From Smallanthus sonchifolius (taxonomy: Eukaryota; Streptophyta; Magnoliopsida; Asterales; Asteraceae), in assembly GCA_023525975.1 (NCBI GenBank), contig CM042044.1, forward strand, positions 10,712,501-10,776,500: a DNA stretch of 64,000 nucleotides. The letters are read 5' to 3'. This document shows positions 32,783-45,170 of the stretch, one piece after another. The number at the start of each line of letters is the position of its first letter. Within the stretch, counting starts at the first letter, position 1. The position numbers and the translations under genes are program-made. The notes under the pieces were generated by a model, which was not told where the DNA came from, made no database searches, and saw only the letters and a program-made list of their open reading frames with translations.

Positions 32783-35015
32783 TTAATCAAAGTTCATCAT
32801 ACCAATGGATTCAACTAAATATCTAAATCTAACTTCATCAAAAGGTTTTGTAAACAAATCAGCATATTGCTCATTCGTATGAACTTTGGTTAAAATAATC
32901 CTCTTTTTCTCAGCTTGATCTCTTATGAAATGATACCTGATGTCAATGTGCTTTGTTTTGGAGTGCTGCACCGGATTGTTTGTGATTGATATAGCACTCA
33001 TGTTGTCAATGTGAATTGGAGTTGCCATGAAAGTCATCCCGTAATCCAGCATTTGATTTTGTATCCAGATGACTTGTGCACAGCAACTTGAAGCTGCAAT
33101 GTATTCTGCTTCAGCTGTAGAAGTTGAAACACATGTTTGCTTCTTGCACTGCCATGAAACCAGTCTCCCTCCCAGAAACTGACATCCCCCTGAAGTGGAC
33201 TTTTTGTCCAAGTTACATCCCCCATAGTCACTGTCAGTGTATGCATATAGATTAAACATGTCATTTTTAGAGTACCATAGCCCAAGTCTTGAGGCTCCCT
33301 TTAGGTATCTAAAGATTCTCTTGACGGCTTGAAGATGTGAAATTTTTGGAGCTGCTTGAAATCTTGCACAGAGACATACTGCAAACATGATATCTGGCCT
33401 TGAGGCAGTGAGATACATGAGAGACCCTATCATTGCACGGTACCGATGTTGATCAGTGTCTTGGCCATCTTTGTCTGGAGTCAGCTGATGATGCACTTGC
33501 ATAGGGGTTCTTGCAGCAGAGCAGTCAACCATTTTGAATCTTTCCAAAATGCTCTTTACATATTTGGATTGGCTTATGAAGATTCCATTTGGGACCTGTT
33601 TGACTTGTAGACCCAAAAAGAAATTTAGTTCACCCATTGAACTCATTTCAAACTTTGAGTGCATCAGAGTCTCAAAGTCTTTGCACAGCTGTTTCCTTGT
33701 TGATCCAAAGATGATGTCATCAACATAAATTTGAACTAGTAAGATTTCTCCCCCTTCATCTTTGATAAACAAGGTCTGGTCAATGGCACCTCTTCTGAAG
33801 TTGTTGCTTAGTAGATATCCTGACAAGGTTTCATACCAGGCTTTTGGTGCTTGATGTAGGCCATACAGAGCTTTGTCTAGTTTGAACACATTAGTAGGAT
33901 ATGCAGGATCTATAAAGCCTGGAGGCTGTTTGACGTATACTTCCTCACCAATCTTCCCATACAGAAAGGCACTTTTTACGTCCATTTGATAGACAGTGAA
34001 ATTCTTGGATGCAGCATATGCCAGGAAGATTCTAATGGCCTCCAGCCTGGCAACAGGAGCAAAGACTTCATCGTAGTCAATTCCTTCTTCCTGAGTGTAG
34101 CCTTGAGCTACAAGTCTGGCTTTGTTCTTGACTACAATACCTCTCTCGTCTTGCTTGTTCCCGAAAACCCATCGTGTGCCAATAGCATATTTACCTGGTG
34201 GAAGATCAACAAGTTTCCAAACATCCTGCCTCTTGAATTGCAGTAATTCTTCCTACATTGCCTCAATCCAGCTGTTGTGTTTGAGTGCTTCATCTATCTT
34301 CTTGGGTTCCACCTAAGATAGGAAACATGAAAACAAGCATATATTGGCCTCGTGAGATTTGCTTCTTGTGAGAACTCCTTGGTGGACTTGGCCAATAATA
34401 TTTTCATGAGGATGTTCTTTGTGGATCCTCTGTACTGGTACCACCTCCAGCTGTATCCCTTGCTCTAGATTGCTTTGATTTTGATCAGGGGTCTCTTCAT
34501 TCATGGTGGAAGAGTCTTCAACATCATTAGCCACATCAATATTTTCAGCAATAACATCATCAACATTTGCAGCATTTACCGAAGAGTCTTCATTTAGATT
34601 TTCAGTTTCAGGCAGGCTGCTGTTGGTTACATTAGACAGTCTTGTTCCGGCTTCACTTGCTTCAATTGCTTCCACAACTGATGGAGGATCAATTGATGGT
34701 CTTCTCAGACTGATTGAAGATTTAGGAAACTCTAGTCTATAGTCAGTGGATGAAGTGGAGGCAGGTGTTTGTGTAGACGTAGACTCCATATTTGAGAAGG
34801 TGAGAGGCTCAAATATTTGGGAGAAGGAGTCTATGTCAAAGAGCCAGTTTGGACCTTTTCCCTGCTCACATGCTATGTGTTCTCTACATTCTACATTTAC
34901 TGATTCTTCCACAATTCTTGTTCTTGAATTGAATACTCTATAGGCCTTTGATTGAGAGGAATAGCCCACAAAATATCCTTGTGCAGGAAGGCTGATGTTA
35001 GGAGCAAGATGGTTA
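32783..35015 (-). pseudogene. Element D copia pol (integrase tail, RT, RNase H)
   Basis: One frame with stops TAG at 34313-34315 and 34253-34255 (the latter CAG to TAG). It starts in the last part of integrase (GYFVGYSSQSKAYRVFN) and a long acidic linker. The RT follows, with KARLVAQGYTQEEGIDY, QMDVKSAFLYGKI, ALYGLHQAPKAWYE and the catalytic YVDDIIFGST. RNase H has YTDSDYGGCNLDKKSTSG, STAEAEYIA and KTKHIDIRYHFIRD, and ends DLFTKPFD. The RT and RNase H catalytic residues are intact. The N-terminus is not natural: it is fused to the primer site through a short piece copied from ORF3. Confidence 0.9.
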
Positions 35016-35027
35016 GCTCTGATACCA
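35016..35027 (-). other. PBS of element D, initiator tRNA-Met
   Basis: Minus strand TGGTATCAGAGC, two bases after the LTR end ...GATCCTACA. Marks the 5' side of the element. Confidence 0.9.
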
Positions 35028-35029
35028 CT

Positions 35030-35790
35030 TGTAGGATCGTGAAAGTACAAGATGATTCTGTTCTTAGTTGAAATTGGCAGAAACAATAGCAACTACACAA
35101 GTATAATCGAGTAAACAGAAAGAATACTTATAAGAACACTGTTGTATTAAGCTTTTGCAAATAAACGATTACAAATGAAAACTCAATAAAAAAGCACACT
35201 TACAATGAAGTGTTTACACAATATTTATACTAACTTAGAATCAAGACAGACCCTTGATTCTAAGGATCAGATCTAACACAGACCGTTGATCTTTTGTATA
35301 AAGCTAACAATTACAAGTTTAGTCTAAACTAGCTAACTTTATTGAAGCGTCTTCTTTATGCATTATTACTTGCATGCTTGGAGAAGAGCATTGTTGTCCG
35401 TCATTGGTTGCACAATTGAGGTTCCTTCTGCTTTGAGTGTGTCAGTAGCTTTTGCAGAAGGTTGTCAGTGACGCTTGGCATGGATAGTCAGCTGCAACGA
35501 TTTATCTTCAAGGCACAAGGCTGTCAGCAGCAAGGATGAGGATCAGCAGCAAGATGTGACCATCCAAAGCTGCTGATAATTTGCCTATCAGCAGCATCAA
35601 GTGTTGATGCTGCTGAGAAGCCTATCCGAAGCAACTCTGGTCTTCAGCAGATAAGGCTATCCGCAGCAGATTTGTTCTTCAGCAGAAGAACAAGTATCCG
35701 CTGCAGATAAGCTTGTCCGCAGCAGTTTGTTGGTCAGCAGCAAACTCTGAGATCAGCAGCATTTGTACTTAGAAAATTTTGTAGCCAACA
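35030..35790 (-). repeat. 5' LTR of element D (761 bp)
   Basis: Minus reading TGTTGGCTACAAAATTTTC ... GATCCTACA. The U3 side is filled with GCTGCTG-type words. No second copy is in the window because the 3' LTR was deleted. Confidence 0.8.
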
Positions 35791-36914
35791 GTCTTTATTT
35801 CTACAAAGGCATGGAGTGCCTGTTTCCTTTATCTCCGATAGGGATAGTCGCTTTACATCCCATTTCTGGCAGACAATAGAGAAAGCTTTGAGAACGCGCT
35901 TAGATATGAGCACCACTTACTATCCTCAAACCGACAGTCTAAGTGATCGAACTATTCATACCTTGGAGGATATGCTAAGGGCTTGTGTGATACAATTTGG
36001 TGGTAATTTGGATACTCTTTTACCTTTGGTCCGATTTCCTTACACTAACAGTGATCACACTACCATTAAATGAGCACCATTGGAAGCTCTGTTTTGACAC
36101 AAATGTTGATCACCATTTTGTTGCGCTGAAGTTGGTAGTAATCATTTGATTGGTCTTGTTATGTATAAACTAAAACTATCTCAGGAGCTTAATGGTATAT
36201 ACGATGCTTATCGTATATCGAGTCTCAAAAGGTGTTTAGCAAACGAATCCGTAATTATACAACCTAAGGAAGTTCGTATTGACGACAAGTTTCATTTTAA
36301 CGAGGTGTTATCTCTCTGTATTCTAAGTACATGATATGACCATCCTTTATAACCTATGATATTTATTATCGCTGTGATACATTTTTATTCCAATGAGTCA
36401 TGGTGATTCTACTGACTCTTTGGATCTTAATAGCACCTCTCATACTATAATTTTATGGATACTATTTATAATAGTATTCCATAATGGCACCAAGCCAAAT
36501 GATACTTTTCCTTGCTCATAAAAGGATACTAAATCACTGGGATTTTGTATCATAATATCATTTTGGATTTGTATCAACTTTGTATACCTGTGTATATCAA
36601 TCTTATGACGGATTTCTTAATCTTCTGAATAACATCAGTAGTGTACCTTTTTGACTAATCCGGTGAAACAATGATCTATAGACTCTTTGGAATTCGAAGG
36701 ATTTTTCTCTCATGATTATTCAATTTGCTTTTGAGCCTTTCTAGGTGTAACCTACTCTCCATGATTCTTAGATTTCGATTTTTCAAATCTCTCTGCTGTA
36801 TCTAAGAAACTAGATTTCCCTTGATGATCGCACATGAATCAAGTTACGAAAAATAACTTGTCAACTATTATACCAGTTGAATTTCGGGACGAAATTCTAT
36901 TAACTGGGGTAGAA
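35791..36914 (+). pseudogene. Element B integrase remnant
   Basis: From 35796 the frame reads HGVPVSFISDRDSRFTSHFW and TRLDMSTTYYPQTD, with the integrase Asp and Glu (HTLEDML) recognisable. After stops near 36073 it jumps to the chromovirus C-terminal region (ISSLKRCLANES, VRIDDKFHFNE), with an internal deletion. It ends non-coding with the polypurine tract AACTGGGGTAGAA at 36902-36914. The part upstream of HGVP was separated by element D and then lost. Confidence 0.85.
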
Positions 36915-39900
36915 TATGACAACCGCGAATTTTCAGGTCAACACCGCGTTCGACGAGTTCATATAATAAAAATAGTATTATTATGTTAAAATATACTTTC
37001 AAACGAAAGGAACTCGTTAGTGAACGAAAAATAATAGCAAGATTTATTTGGGTGTTATAATGTCAAAAATTTGATCAAGTTCTAGTTTATACGCGTTAAC
37101 ACCCGAGTCGAACGGTTTCGTAAATTTTAATTTAAATCCGAAAGGATATATATTTACGAGACGCAAGGACTCGAGGAAAAATAATAAATTATAATAATTT
37201 ATTTATGAGTAAAATAACGTCTCTATTTTTATAGGGTTCGTTTAAGTGAAAAATCGATACGCGATCGGAGACCACAGGGCTATAAATACCCCAACTCCAT
37301 CTCCCTTTTCGCATTTACAAAATTCAGAGAAAAAGTTAGAGAGAGAGTGGAGAGGTTTCCGGCGAAGTAGTGGTGGTCCGGCGGTTGTGCGTGGCGGCCA
37401 ACGGTGGTCCGGCGCGGTTGTCGGTGGCGGTCGAAGCCCGTTTATCACTCGGAACCATTTCTCGATGCTACGAACGCAATGGTAAGCTCAAATTTCTCTA
37501 ATTCCTTGCTTAAATTCATGAAAAAGAGTTTTTAAAATCTATCCAGAAAGTTTTATGCATGCGCAGTTTTAAAGATCGGACGATCCCCGGAAATCCGACC
37601 GTTAGAAATGCATGAATTTTGGATATGATGTTGTCAACACATAGACGCAAAACTCTACTGAAGAAATTTTTGATCAGAGCTCTCTAGATATGCTTTTCAT
37701 ACCCTCGAATGTGACTGATCGGATTTGAAAAACTGGGTCTCAAAGAATCGTCGATCACCGGAGATTCGACCTTTGTATCGTGACGATTTTTAGAAAGTAG
37801 TTTTTTAAAATATATATGAATGTTTTCACCAAAGGAAATTCCGATCAAATGTTGAAAGTATATTTTTTTTAGTACGAACAGATTGTAACAGTTTCTAGGA
37901 TCGAAACACAGGAAATTGATCGGGTTGCATGGCCATCCAAACGTCATTGCATGTCAATTTTGAGCATTTGGAAATGTTCGGGAGATAAAAACGATCCTAA
38001 TGTTGTTTTTGGTTCGTATTGCATGTGAAATACGGGAGGTTCCGTGTACGCGAACCATTTATACGGAAGGTATAAACTTAGCCGTTAAGCTTTGATTTTA
38101 TGTTAGAATAGTTTTAAGATTCATTAGTTGAGAATTTAATCCGAAAATATTTAGTATTGAGATATTTGGTATTTTGAGTGGTTATTATGTTATAAACCCA
38201 ACCCCGGTTCACGTGTAACAAATAATGGAACTAATATATTTATTTTTATAAAACAATTGTTTTGATGGATTTTTCAAAAAATATGATTTAACACCCAAAT
38301 TTATTTTTAAACAGTAGGTTATGTTTTAAAATGAAGATCTGAAAATATTTGTCATCAAACTCTTTATGCATTATTTATTAAAATTCCTACAAGTTTAATA
38401 CATGAAAATTGAGAAAAATACCTCTGAGTATTGAAAAAATCTGGAATTTGGACACTGTTTAGTTTCTTATAAATGAAGACTCCTGTCCAAATTTTGTGAA
38501 AATTGGAGTTGTTTAAGTAGGTGTTTAGTATTTATAAAGTTTAAACAAATAATTTGGGGATTTTATACTTCTGGACAACTTTTGGAACTGAAACTTGGAA
38601 AGGAATCTCATATGGATCTAAAACTAATCTGGTTAAAATTTGGTAAAGTTTTGATAAGTTTAACTATTTTCCCCGAATTTGTTAAATTTTAACAATATTA
38701 TATTCATAATAAATAATCTGTATATTGCAAAAATATAAAAAATTTTCAGAAATTTTTATTTATATATATGATCAATTGGTAATAGTTTCAAGCAATAAAT
38801 TTATGTGTAACTATGGTTTTGAAATTATGGTCCATTAAAATTTTATAAAAAGTTACCATTTTTGGAATTTTTTTGTATAAAAGTGTTTTTACAAAAGTTT
38901 TGGGGGATTTTGAAAAGAAGTATGATCACATTAAAAACTTAAAATTGTACTTTTAAATTGGATGCTAAAATCACACTAAAACCCTAATTTCGGACGAATC
39001 GGATTTTTAAACCGTAAACCGGACTTTACGCGCGTAACCGCGTTTTTTTGTCAAACGAAACCGTGACTTGAGATTTTATCATATATGACATTATATGTAC
39101 TGATATTCATTAATAAAATCTAAAACTTAAGGTTTCAAAGTCACGAATTTATATAAAAGCTCGTTTTACAACTTTTGAGCGGTTCGTACGTGTGTGCACG
39201 GGTTTTGGGTATGCAACCGACTACATAGCCACTTTTGAGTAGTAGACTCAGTTTTATACTTTAGGCGTCCTAAATTATATTTTTTTTATGTCTACTTGGT
39301 TAGTACGACTCGGTTAGGACACCTGTTTTTGCGGTTCTTGCGGATTTAGCCGTACCTTGGTAGCACTGAGTTGCTAGCCACACTTTGCTTGCATTTGGCT
39401 GCTGGCCTTTGATAGAATTTGGATGTTAACCGTACTTTGCGGTTTTTTTTACTATGTCACACTTATCACCGACGTTTTTCAGGTGAGTTTCGCGGCCCCA
39501 CTTTTAATTTTTACTGTTTTACGGGGGAAAAGCTGTTTCACACACTACACGTTGTTACCTGGGTTTACTTATGAATGTATTAAGTCCCCACTTTAACACA
39601 ATCAATTAGCTTGGATAGACGGTGGAAATTATGAATAGTACTATTTGGGTTGACACCCCCGCCAAGGGTTGGTCGCGCCAACCAGACTTGTAGGGTCATT
39701 TGGGCGCATAATTAGCCATAGTAGGTGTTCACATTCGACACCTGGATACAGGGGCAACAACTAGTCTGACGGGTTTGATTGTGGCTTAGGGTAATTAAAT
39801 CTGAACACGTGTACTTGATCATCTATGGATTGCTACTATTACATTTTAAAATTTATTTACTTACTTTTTCATTTCTAGACGCAAAACCTGCGTACTCACC

Positions 39901-40195
39901 AACTATTTTTATAGTTTACCCGTTTTCGAAACATGCTTTTCAGGTAAACAGTTATGGGGATCACGAGCTTTAAACGGCTTGCTTTTGGGAATAATTATTA
40001 TTGTGTACATTCGGTTGTAGTCATGCATTTTAGACACTTTGTATTGATTCAGGATTTTCATGTATTTGTATTTTCGTTAGAAGCATGTAGTATGGTTCAA
40101 TGTAATGCACAACTTTCCTTTTAGTTTCTCTTGTACTTGTGTTCAATGCGATATACCGGTTACATCCCGTTTTTCCGCCTTAGCGGGGTGTGACA
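36915..40195 (+). repeat. 3' LTR of element B (3281 bp)
   Basis: Starts TATGACAACCGCG (the 5' LTR has TGTGACACCGTG) and ends CCTTAGCGGGGTGTGACA. It includes the TATA box at 37281-37287, a GC-rich leader, a splice donor near 37480, a long AT-rich middle, and a segment CAGGTGAGTTTCGCGGCCCC at about 39480 that resembles LTR A. Confidence 0.92.
37281..37287 (+). promoter_or_regulatory. TATA box of LTR B (3' copy)
   Basis: TATAAAT in GGGCTATAAATACCCC, conserved in the three copies of this LTR family. Could drive read-out into element A pol downstream. Confidence 0.65.
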
Positions 40196-42333
40196 AAGTT
40201 CAATTCTTAGGACATGTGGTTAGCGAGAAGGGAATACGTGTCGATCCATCAAAGAATGAAGCCATCAAGAATTGGTCAGCACCGACGACTCCGGCTGAGG
40301 TGCGGCAATTTCTGGGATTGGCGGGATATTACCGTCGATTCAACGAGGGATTCTCTAAGATCGCACAACCTCTCACTGCCTTAACTCAGAAGGGTAAAGC
40401 CTATAACTGGGGCGATAACCAAGAGTCAGCATTCCAACATCTTAAGCAGAAACTTTGCAGCGCACCTATCCTAGCTCTTCCGGAGGGTACGGATGATTTT
40501 GTGGTGTATTGTGACGCATCCATTCAGGGTCTGGGTTATGTATTAATGCAACAAGAAAATGTGATCGCTTATGCTTCGCGTCAACTAAAGATTCACGAGA
40601 AAAACTACACCACTCATGATCTAGAGTTGGGAGCTGTAGTTCTCGCACTTAAGATATGGAGACACTACTTGTACGGTACCAAGTGCACTATCTATACCGA
40701 TCACAAGAGTCTTCAACACATCTTCGAGCAGAAAGAGCTGAACATGAGACAGCGTCGTTGGGTCGAGCTCTTGAATGATTATGACTGTGTGATTCGGTAT
40801 CATCCGGGTAAGGCTAATGTTGTAGCCGATGCCCTAAGTAGAAAGGAAACCAAGCCCAAACGAGTTCGAGCATTACAGCTTACTATTCACCCCGGATTAC
40901 CTAACAAAATCAGTAATGCTCAACTTGAAGCTCTGAAAGAGGAAAACCTACCGCTGGAAGGTACACGCGGTATGGAAGCACAACTCGAGGTCAAATCGGA
41001 CGGTATTCGCTACTTCGCTGAGCGAATATGGGTTCCAATATTCAGAAATTTAAGGGAACTGGTCATAGATGAAGCTAATAAATCTCATTACTATTCATCC
41101 AGGTTCTGACAAGATGTATCATGACCTAAAGGTGTTGTATTAGTGGCCAAAGATGAAGGCCGATATAGCCACCTATGTGAGCGAGTGCCTGACTTGCGCA
41201 AAGGTCAAGGTTGAATATCAAAAGCCTTCCGGTTTACTCCAGCAACCAGAGATTCCCATGTGGAAATGGGAGCAGATATCCATGGACTTTATCACAAAAT
41301 TTCCACGAACTCCTACCGGATGTGATACCATTTGGGTAATAGTCGATCGTTTAACAAAGTCCGCTCACTTCTTAGCAATCGAGGAAACCGACAAAATGGA
41401 TAAGCTTACTCGTATTTACTTAAAAGAAGTAGTCTCTCGGCACAGGGTGCCAATCTCTATCATTTCGGATCGTGATGCACGATTCACCTCTCGTTTATGG
41501 CAATCGTTACATAAAGCTTTAGGCACGCGTTTAGATATGAGCACAGCATACCATCCTCAAACTGATGGCCAGACGGAGCGTACAATTCAAACTCTGGAGG
41601 ATATGCTACAAGCTTGTGTGATTGACTTCGGTAACACCTGGGAGTCTCACCTACCGTTGGTGGAGTTCTCTTACAACAACAGTTATCACACTAGCATCAA
41701 GACAACTCCATTTGAAGCACTATATGGACGGAAATGTCGTTCTCCTATTTGTTGGGCCGAGGTTGGGGATAGTCAACTTACAAGTCCTGAGCTCGTACTT
41801 GAAACTTCTGAGAAAATCGTTCAAATTAGAAACCGTATGGCAGCAGCTCGTGATCGTCAAAAGAGCTATGCCGATAAGCGTCGTAAACCATTAGAATTTC
41901 AAGTAGGGGATATGGTCTTGTTAAAAGTCTCACCTTAGAAGGGTGTCATTCGTTTTGGGAAGCGGGGCAAGCTGAATCCTCGTTATGTTGGACCATTCAA
42001 GATAATGAAGAGAATTGGTCCAGTAGCGTATCAACTGGATCTACCTGAAAGACTTAGTGGTACGTATTTCACATCTCAAACTTGAAGAAGTGTCTAGTAG
42101 ACGAGTCACTCGCGGTTCCTATTGAGGAACTACACATTGATGAACAGTTACGTTTCATCGAAGAACCTGTCGAAATTATGGATAGGGAAGTCAAAACGTT
42201 AAAACGCAGTAAAATTCCTATTGTTAGAGTCCATTGGAACTCGAAACGCAGATCGGAATTCACGTGGGAGCGTGAGGATCAGATGATGCGTAAATATCCT
42301 AATCTGTTCAAGCACTCCACGTCAAATTCTTAA
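40196..42333 (+). pseudogene. Element A gag-pol, 3' part (RNase H, integrase)
   Basis: Begins with the duplicated AAGTT and continues the RT connection (QFLGHVVSEKGIRVDP), then RNase H (VVYCDASIQGLGYVLMQ, YTDHKSLQHIF, DALSR). A frameshift near 41095 and TAG at 41141-41143 precede the integrase: core Asp in SMDFITKFP, ISDRDARF, then YHPQTDGQTERTIQTLEDML with the catalytic Glu. TAG at 41936-41938 interrupts the LLKVSP-KGVIRFGKRGKL region. A second frameshift near 42070 precedes the chromovirus-type end (WNSKRRSEFTWERED). The TAG codons stand where Trp is expected. Confidence 0.92.
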
Positions 42334-42368
42334 GGTACTATTCTAATTTTTGGGATGAAAATTCTTTC

Positions 42369-42381
42369 AACTAGGGGATGA
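42369..42381 (+). other. Polypurine tract of element A
   Basis: AACTAGGGGATGA immediately before the 3' LTR start TGTGACACCC. A second copy, AACTAGGAGATGA, lies 70 bp inside the LTR before TGTGACAATCC (42439-42451). Confidence 0.85.
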
Positions 42382-45170
42382 TGTGACACCCTAGAAATTT
42401 TTTTTTATTATTTTAATTTTCGGGAAGAAAATTCTTTCAACTAGGAGATGATGTGACAATCCGGACTTTTTAAATTAACTCCGTTAATAATCTCGTTAAA
42501 TATCCTATCTAAAACTTAACCCCATTAACTAAACCCAGTTAAATCTAACACCAGGGTCTAATTCTACCATTTCATCTCAAACTTCAGGGACTGATCCTAC
42601 CAAGTCTCTAAACTTGACATGTTGACTTGCAAAGTCAAAATCAAAGGAAATTGATCCTTGTTGACTTTCCAAAGTCAAAATCGAGTTCTCTTTGATTCAA
42701 TTCACCCGTAAACCTTCACAACTATCCAAATTCGAAACTGAAATTCATTAACACAATAATGTCGACCATGATTGAAACATTTAACTTCATTATTGAGTAT
42801 GAATTAACCCCATTATGGGTAATCAAATCCATAACCGTCAAAACGCCCCTCACCCCTATCAAAGTCGATAAAATTCGACCATTCAATCTGCAATTGAGCT
42901 CCTGCACATCCTATACGAGTGTTAGAGAATCACTTGCACACAGCAATTCAATCGTAGGCGAATCCAGTAGCACGGGAGATCGACTCGCTCAAATCGGAAC
43001 TCGGCTTAGTCGATCACCATCAATCTGTCAACGTTTCTGGTAATTGTTTTCATCCACACTTTCATTTTTATCCATTGAATTAAAGCCCTATGTTAATTGG
43101 GGCTCATATCATCAAATTGGTCGAGACCCAGAATCTAGGGTTCATACGAAACCCAATTTGGGGCTTTTGATTCTAGACTCGATCATAATCCAATTAATTC
43201 ACATGGTTAGGTTCGTAATCAGTCACTCATCGAAAGCCCTATGCTTAATTTATCAATTAACATCGAGTTGATCACAATCCGTAAACTAGGGTTCATAATA
43301 AAAACGTTTTGGGGCTTTTGACCTTAAACCCATTGTTAATCAAATTAAACCTCGAGGTTAGATTCGTAAGGTTTCAATCTGTAAAAGCCCCATTAATTCA
43401 ACCCCAATCATTATAAGATTTATTCAATTTGATTTCAAGTTTTAACCTAGGGTGTTCGGACCTTGAATCAGAGATTAAACGCACGTAAACTAGTTGGTTT
43501 TGAAATTAAACTACACCATCTGATTCGTAATTCTTCACTAACTGATAACCCCATGAAATCAAACCATTTCATTACCAGAATCACCCATATCGATTTTAAA
43601 CTCATATCCTAGGGTTTCAATACTCAATCCACAAATAACCGAGTCTGTAGTTGTTGCTTTTGCAATTAACTTGACCCATAGGTTCGAATTACCCTAATGA
43701 ACAAAACCCAAATACCCCTGTTTCCAATCGTGGTCGAATTCATGGGGTTTGGGATGGATTTGGGTTCGGAATCACGAATGGGGTAGGGACTGGATGTTTG
43801 TGATGATTAAAACTATTCTGGGTTGGTTCATATAGCGATACCCTAGCGGGCGGGACTGGTTAGAGTTGTGTGCGTGTGTGGGAGAGACCCGGGTTCGAGT
43901 CTCACCACACCCTTTTGTTTTTAAAATTGTTTTTATTATTATTTTAATATAAAACCAATACCCCACATTATTATATTAATATATTAACGTGTTTTAGCCC
44001 GGGAAACCACCCGTAGGCTCAGGTTTGGTTCGTAAACCATATTTATTATTAAAAACTCATTTATAAAATAATATTTATATTATTTTCAACCCAAAACTCC
44101 AACTAAAATAAATATTTATATATATATTATTTTCATCGCGTTCATAAACATTTTTGTAGCGTTTCAAAGTTGTAAATAATATAATTATTCGTATTATTTA
44201 CACGCGTTACACCCTCGAATAAAAATAATAAATTATTATTTTTGTCACGCAAGTTAATTGTTTACGTTACTTCGCTAAACCTAAAAATTATATAATAAAT
44301 TATATTATTTTCCTAGAGTTCTAGTTAATGACAAAACGCTCGAATATATTTATTATTTTGTCATGCGTCGCGTAACGTATACATCTTAATTACTAATTAA
44401 AGAATTCTTATTCCCGTGGACACGTTCGTCTACTCTTAATCATTAGAGAGTTTCTTTAGGACGTTCAACCTTCCATATTTTCGTCACATATTCCCATTGT
44501 ATCCCTAATTATTATGTGTATAATTCTAGGGCATACGTAAGCCGTTGCAGGCTAACACTCGTGGTTCCAATCGTATTCTAGTGTGACCTACCTACGCCGT
44601 TCAGGTTAGTTTTCACGGCCCCTTTTTACTGTTTTTTCTCGGGGGAGAAAACTATTTTTGGAATATTGTATTCATATGTTATCAATGTTAAAGCTAAGCG
44701 TAACACGCTATCACTGAAAGTCCTCAACACACATCGAACCATTAATATGGATCTTAGCGAGGTAATGTTTAGTAGTACTACTGGGTTTGACAAATCCCAC
44801 CCGCGTTAGTTGCGCTAACTCGATTGAAGATCGAACAGGGGAAATGTTAGCCTACTCATATCGTCGGGGTTGATAGACCTAGCAGGAGGCAAATAAACAA
44901 ACAGTCAGCTTCGGTTGCGAGCGCTTAAGTTAAACATGAACATAGGTTAGCTACCTATAGATACATATTGAATGATCAATAATCTGGGAAACGTTTATTT
45001 ATATACTGAAACCTGTGAACTCACCAACCTCGTGTTGACATCTTTTCTTACATGTTTTCTCAGGTCGCTAAGATAAGGCACAGGTGCACATATAGGACAT
45101 GCATGGGATTCTCCTATTGATTGATGTTTCATTAAATGGTTTGGACTTTGTTTTGCATTATGTTTGGTTT
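42382..45170 (+). repeat. 3' LTR of element A, first part
   Basis: Matches 15237 to about 18060 of the 5' LTR, including the 70-bp extension and the Pol III-like module at about 43844-43902. It is cut after ATTATGTTTGGTTT by the B-family LTR F. The remaining ~190 bp are absent except for the last 35 bp at 54884-54918. Confidence 0.9.

Larger units (their letters stand above)
22623..35790 (-). mobile_element. Element D: SIRE-like copia with long third ORF, 3' end lost
   Basis: Minus-strand copia element inserted in the integrase of B. In transcription order: LTR (35790-35030), PBS (35027-35016), a shortened pol (to 32783), a GCTGCTG-rich linker, then a very long third ORF (32141-31786 and 26151-22943) split by element E. 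Order and ORF3 position fit the SIRE/Maximus lineage. Gag, protease and most of integrase are missing, and the 3' LTR was removed by the deletion whose scar is at 22622/22623. The right flank is 35791; a target duplication can no longer be checked. Confidence 0.85.
21859..40195 (+). mobile_element. Element B: gypsy inserted in element A RT
   Basis: Starts TGTGACACCGTG and ends GCGGGGTGTGACA, with a perfect 5-bp target duplication AAGTT (21854-21858, 40196-40200). Excising it restores the A pol frame ...REV|QFLGH..., as in copy C. What is left of B is a truncated 5' LTR (to 22622), a ruined integrase (35791-36914) and a full 3' LTR. Its gag, PR and RT are gone, lost in a deletion that joins the LTR to the interior of element D. 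Confidence 0.9.

Noticed and set aside
37242..37485. Small frames over the GC-rich leader of LTR B
   Set aside because: They arise from the GGTGGTCCGGCGG-rich leader and are not conserved in length between LTR copies.
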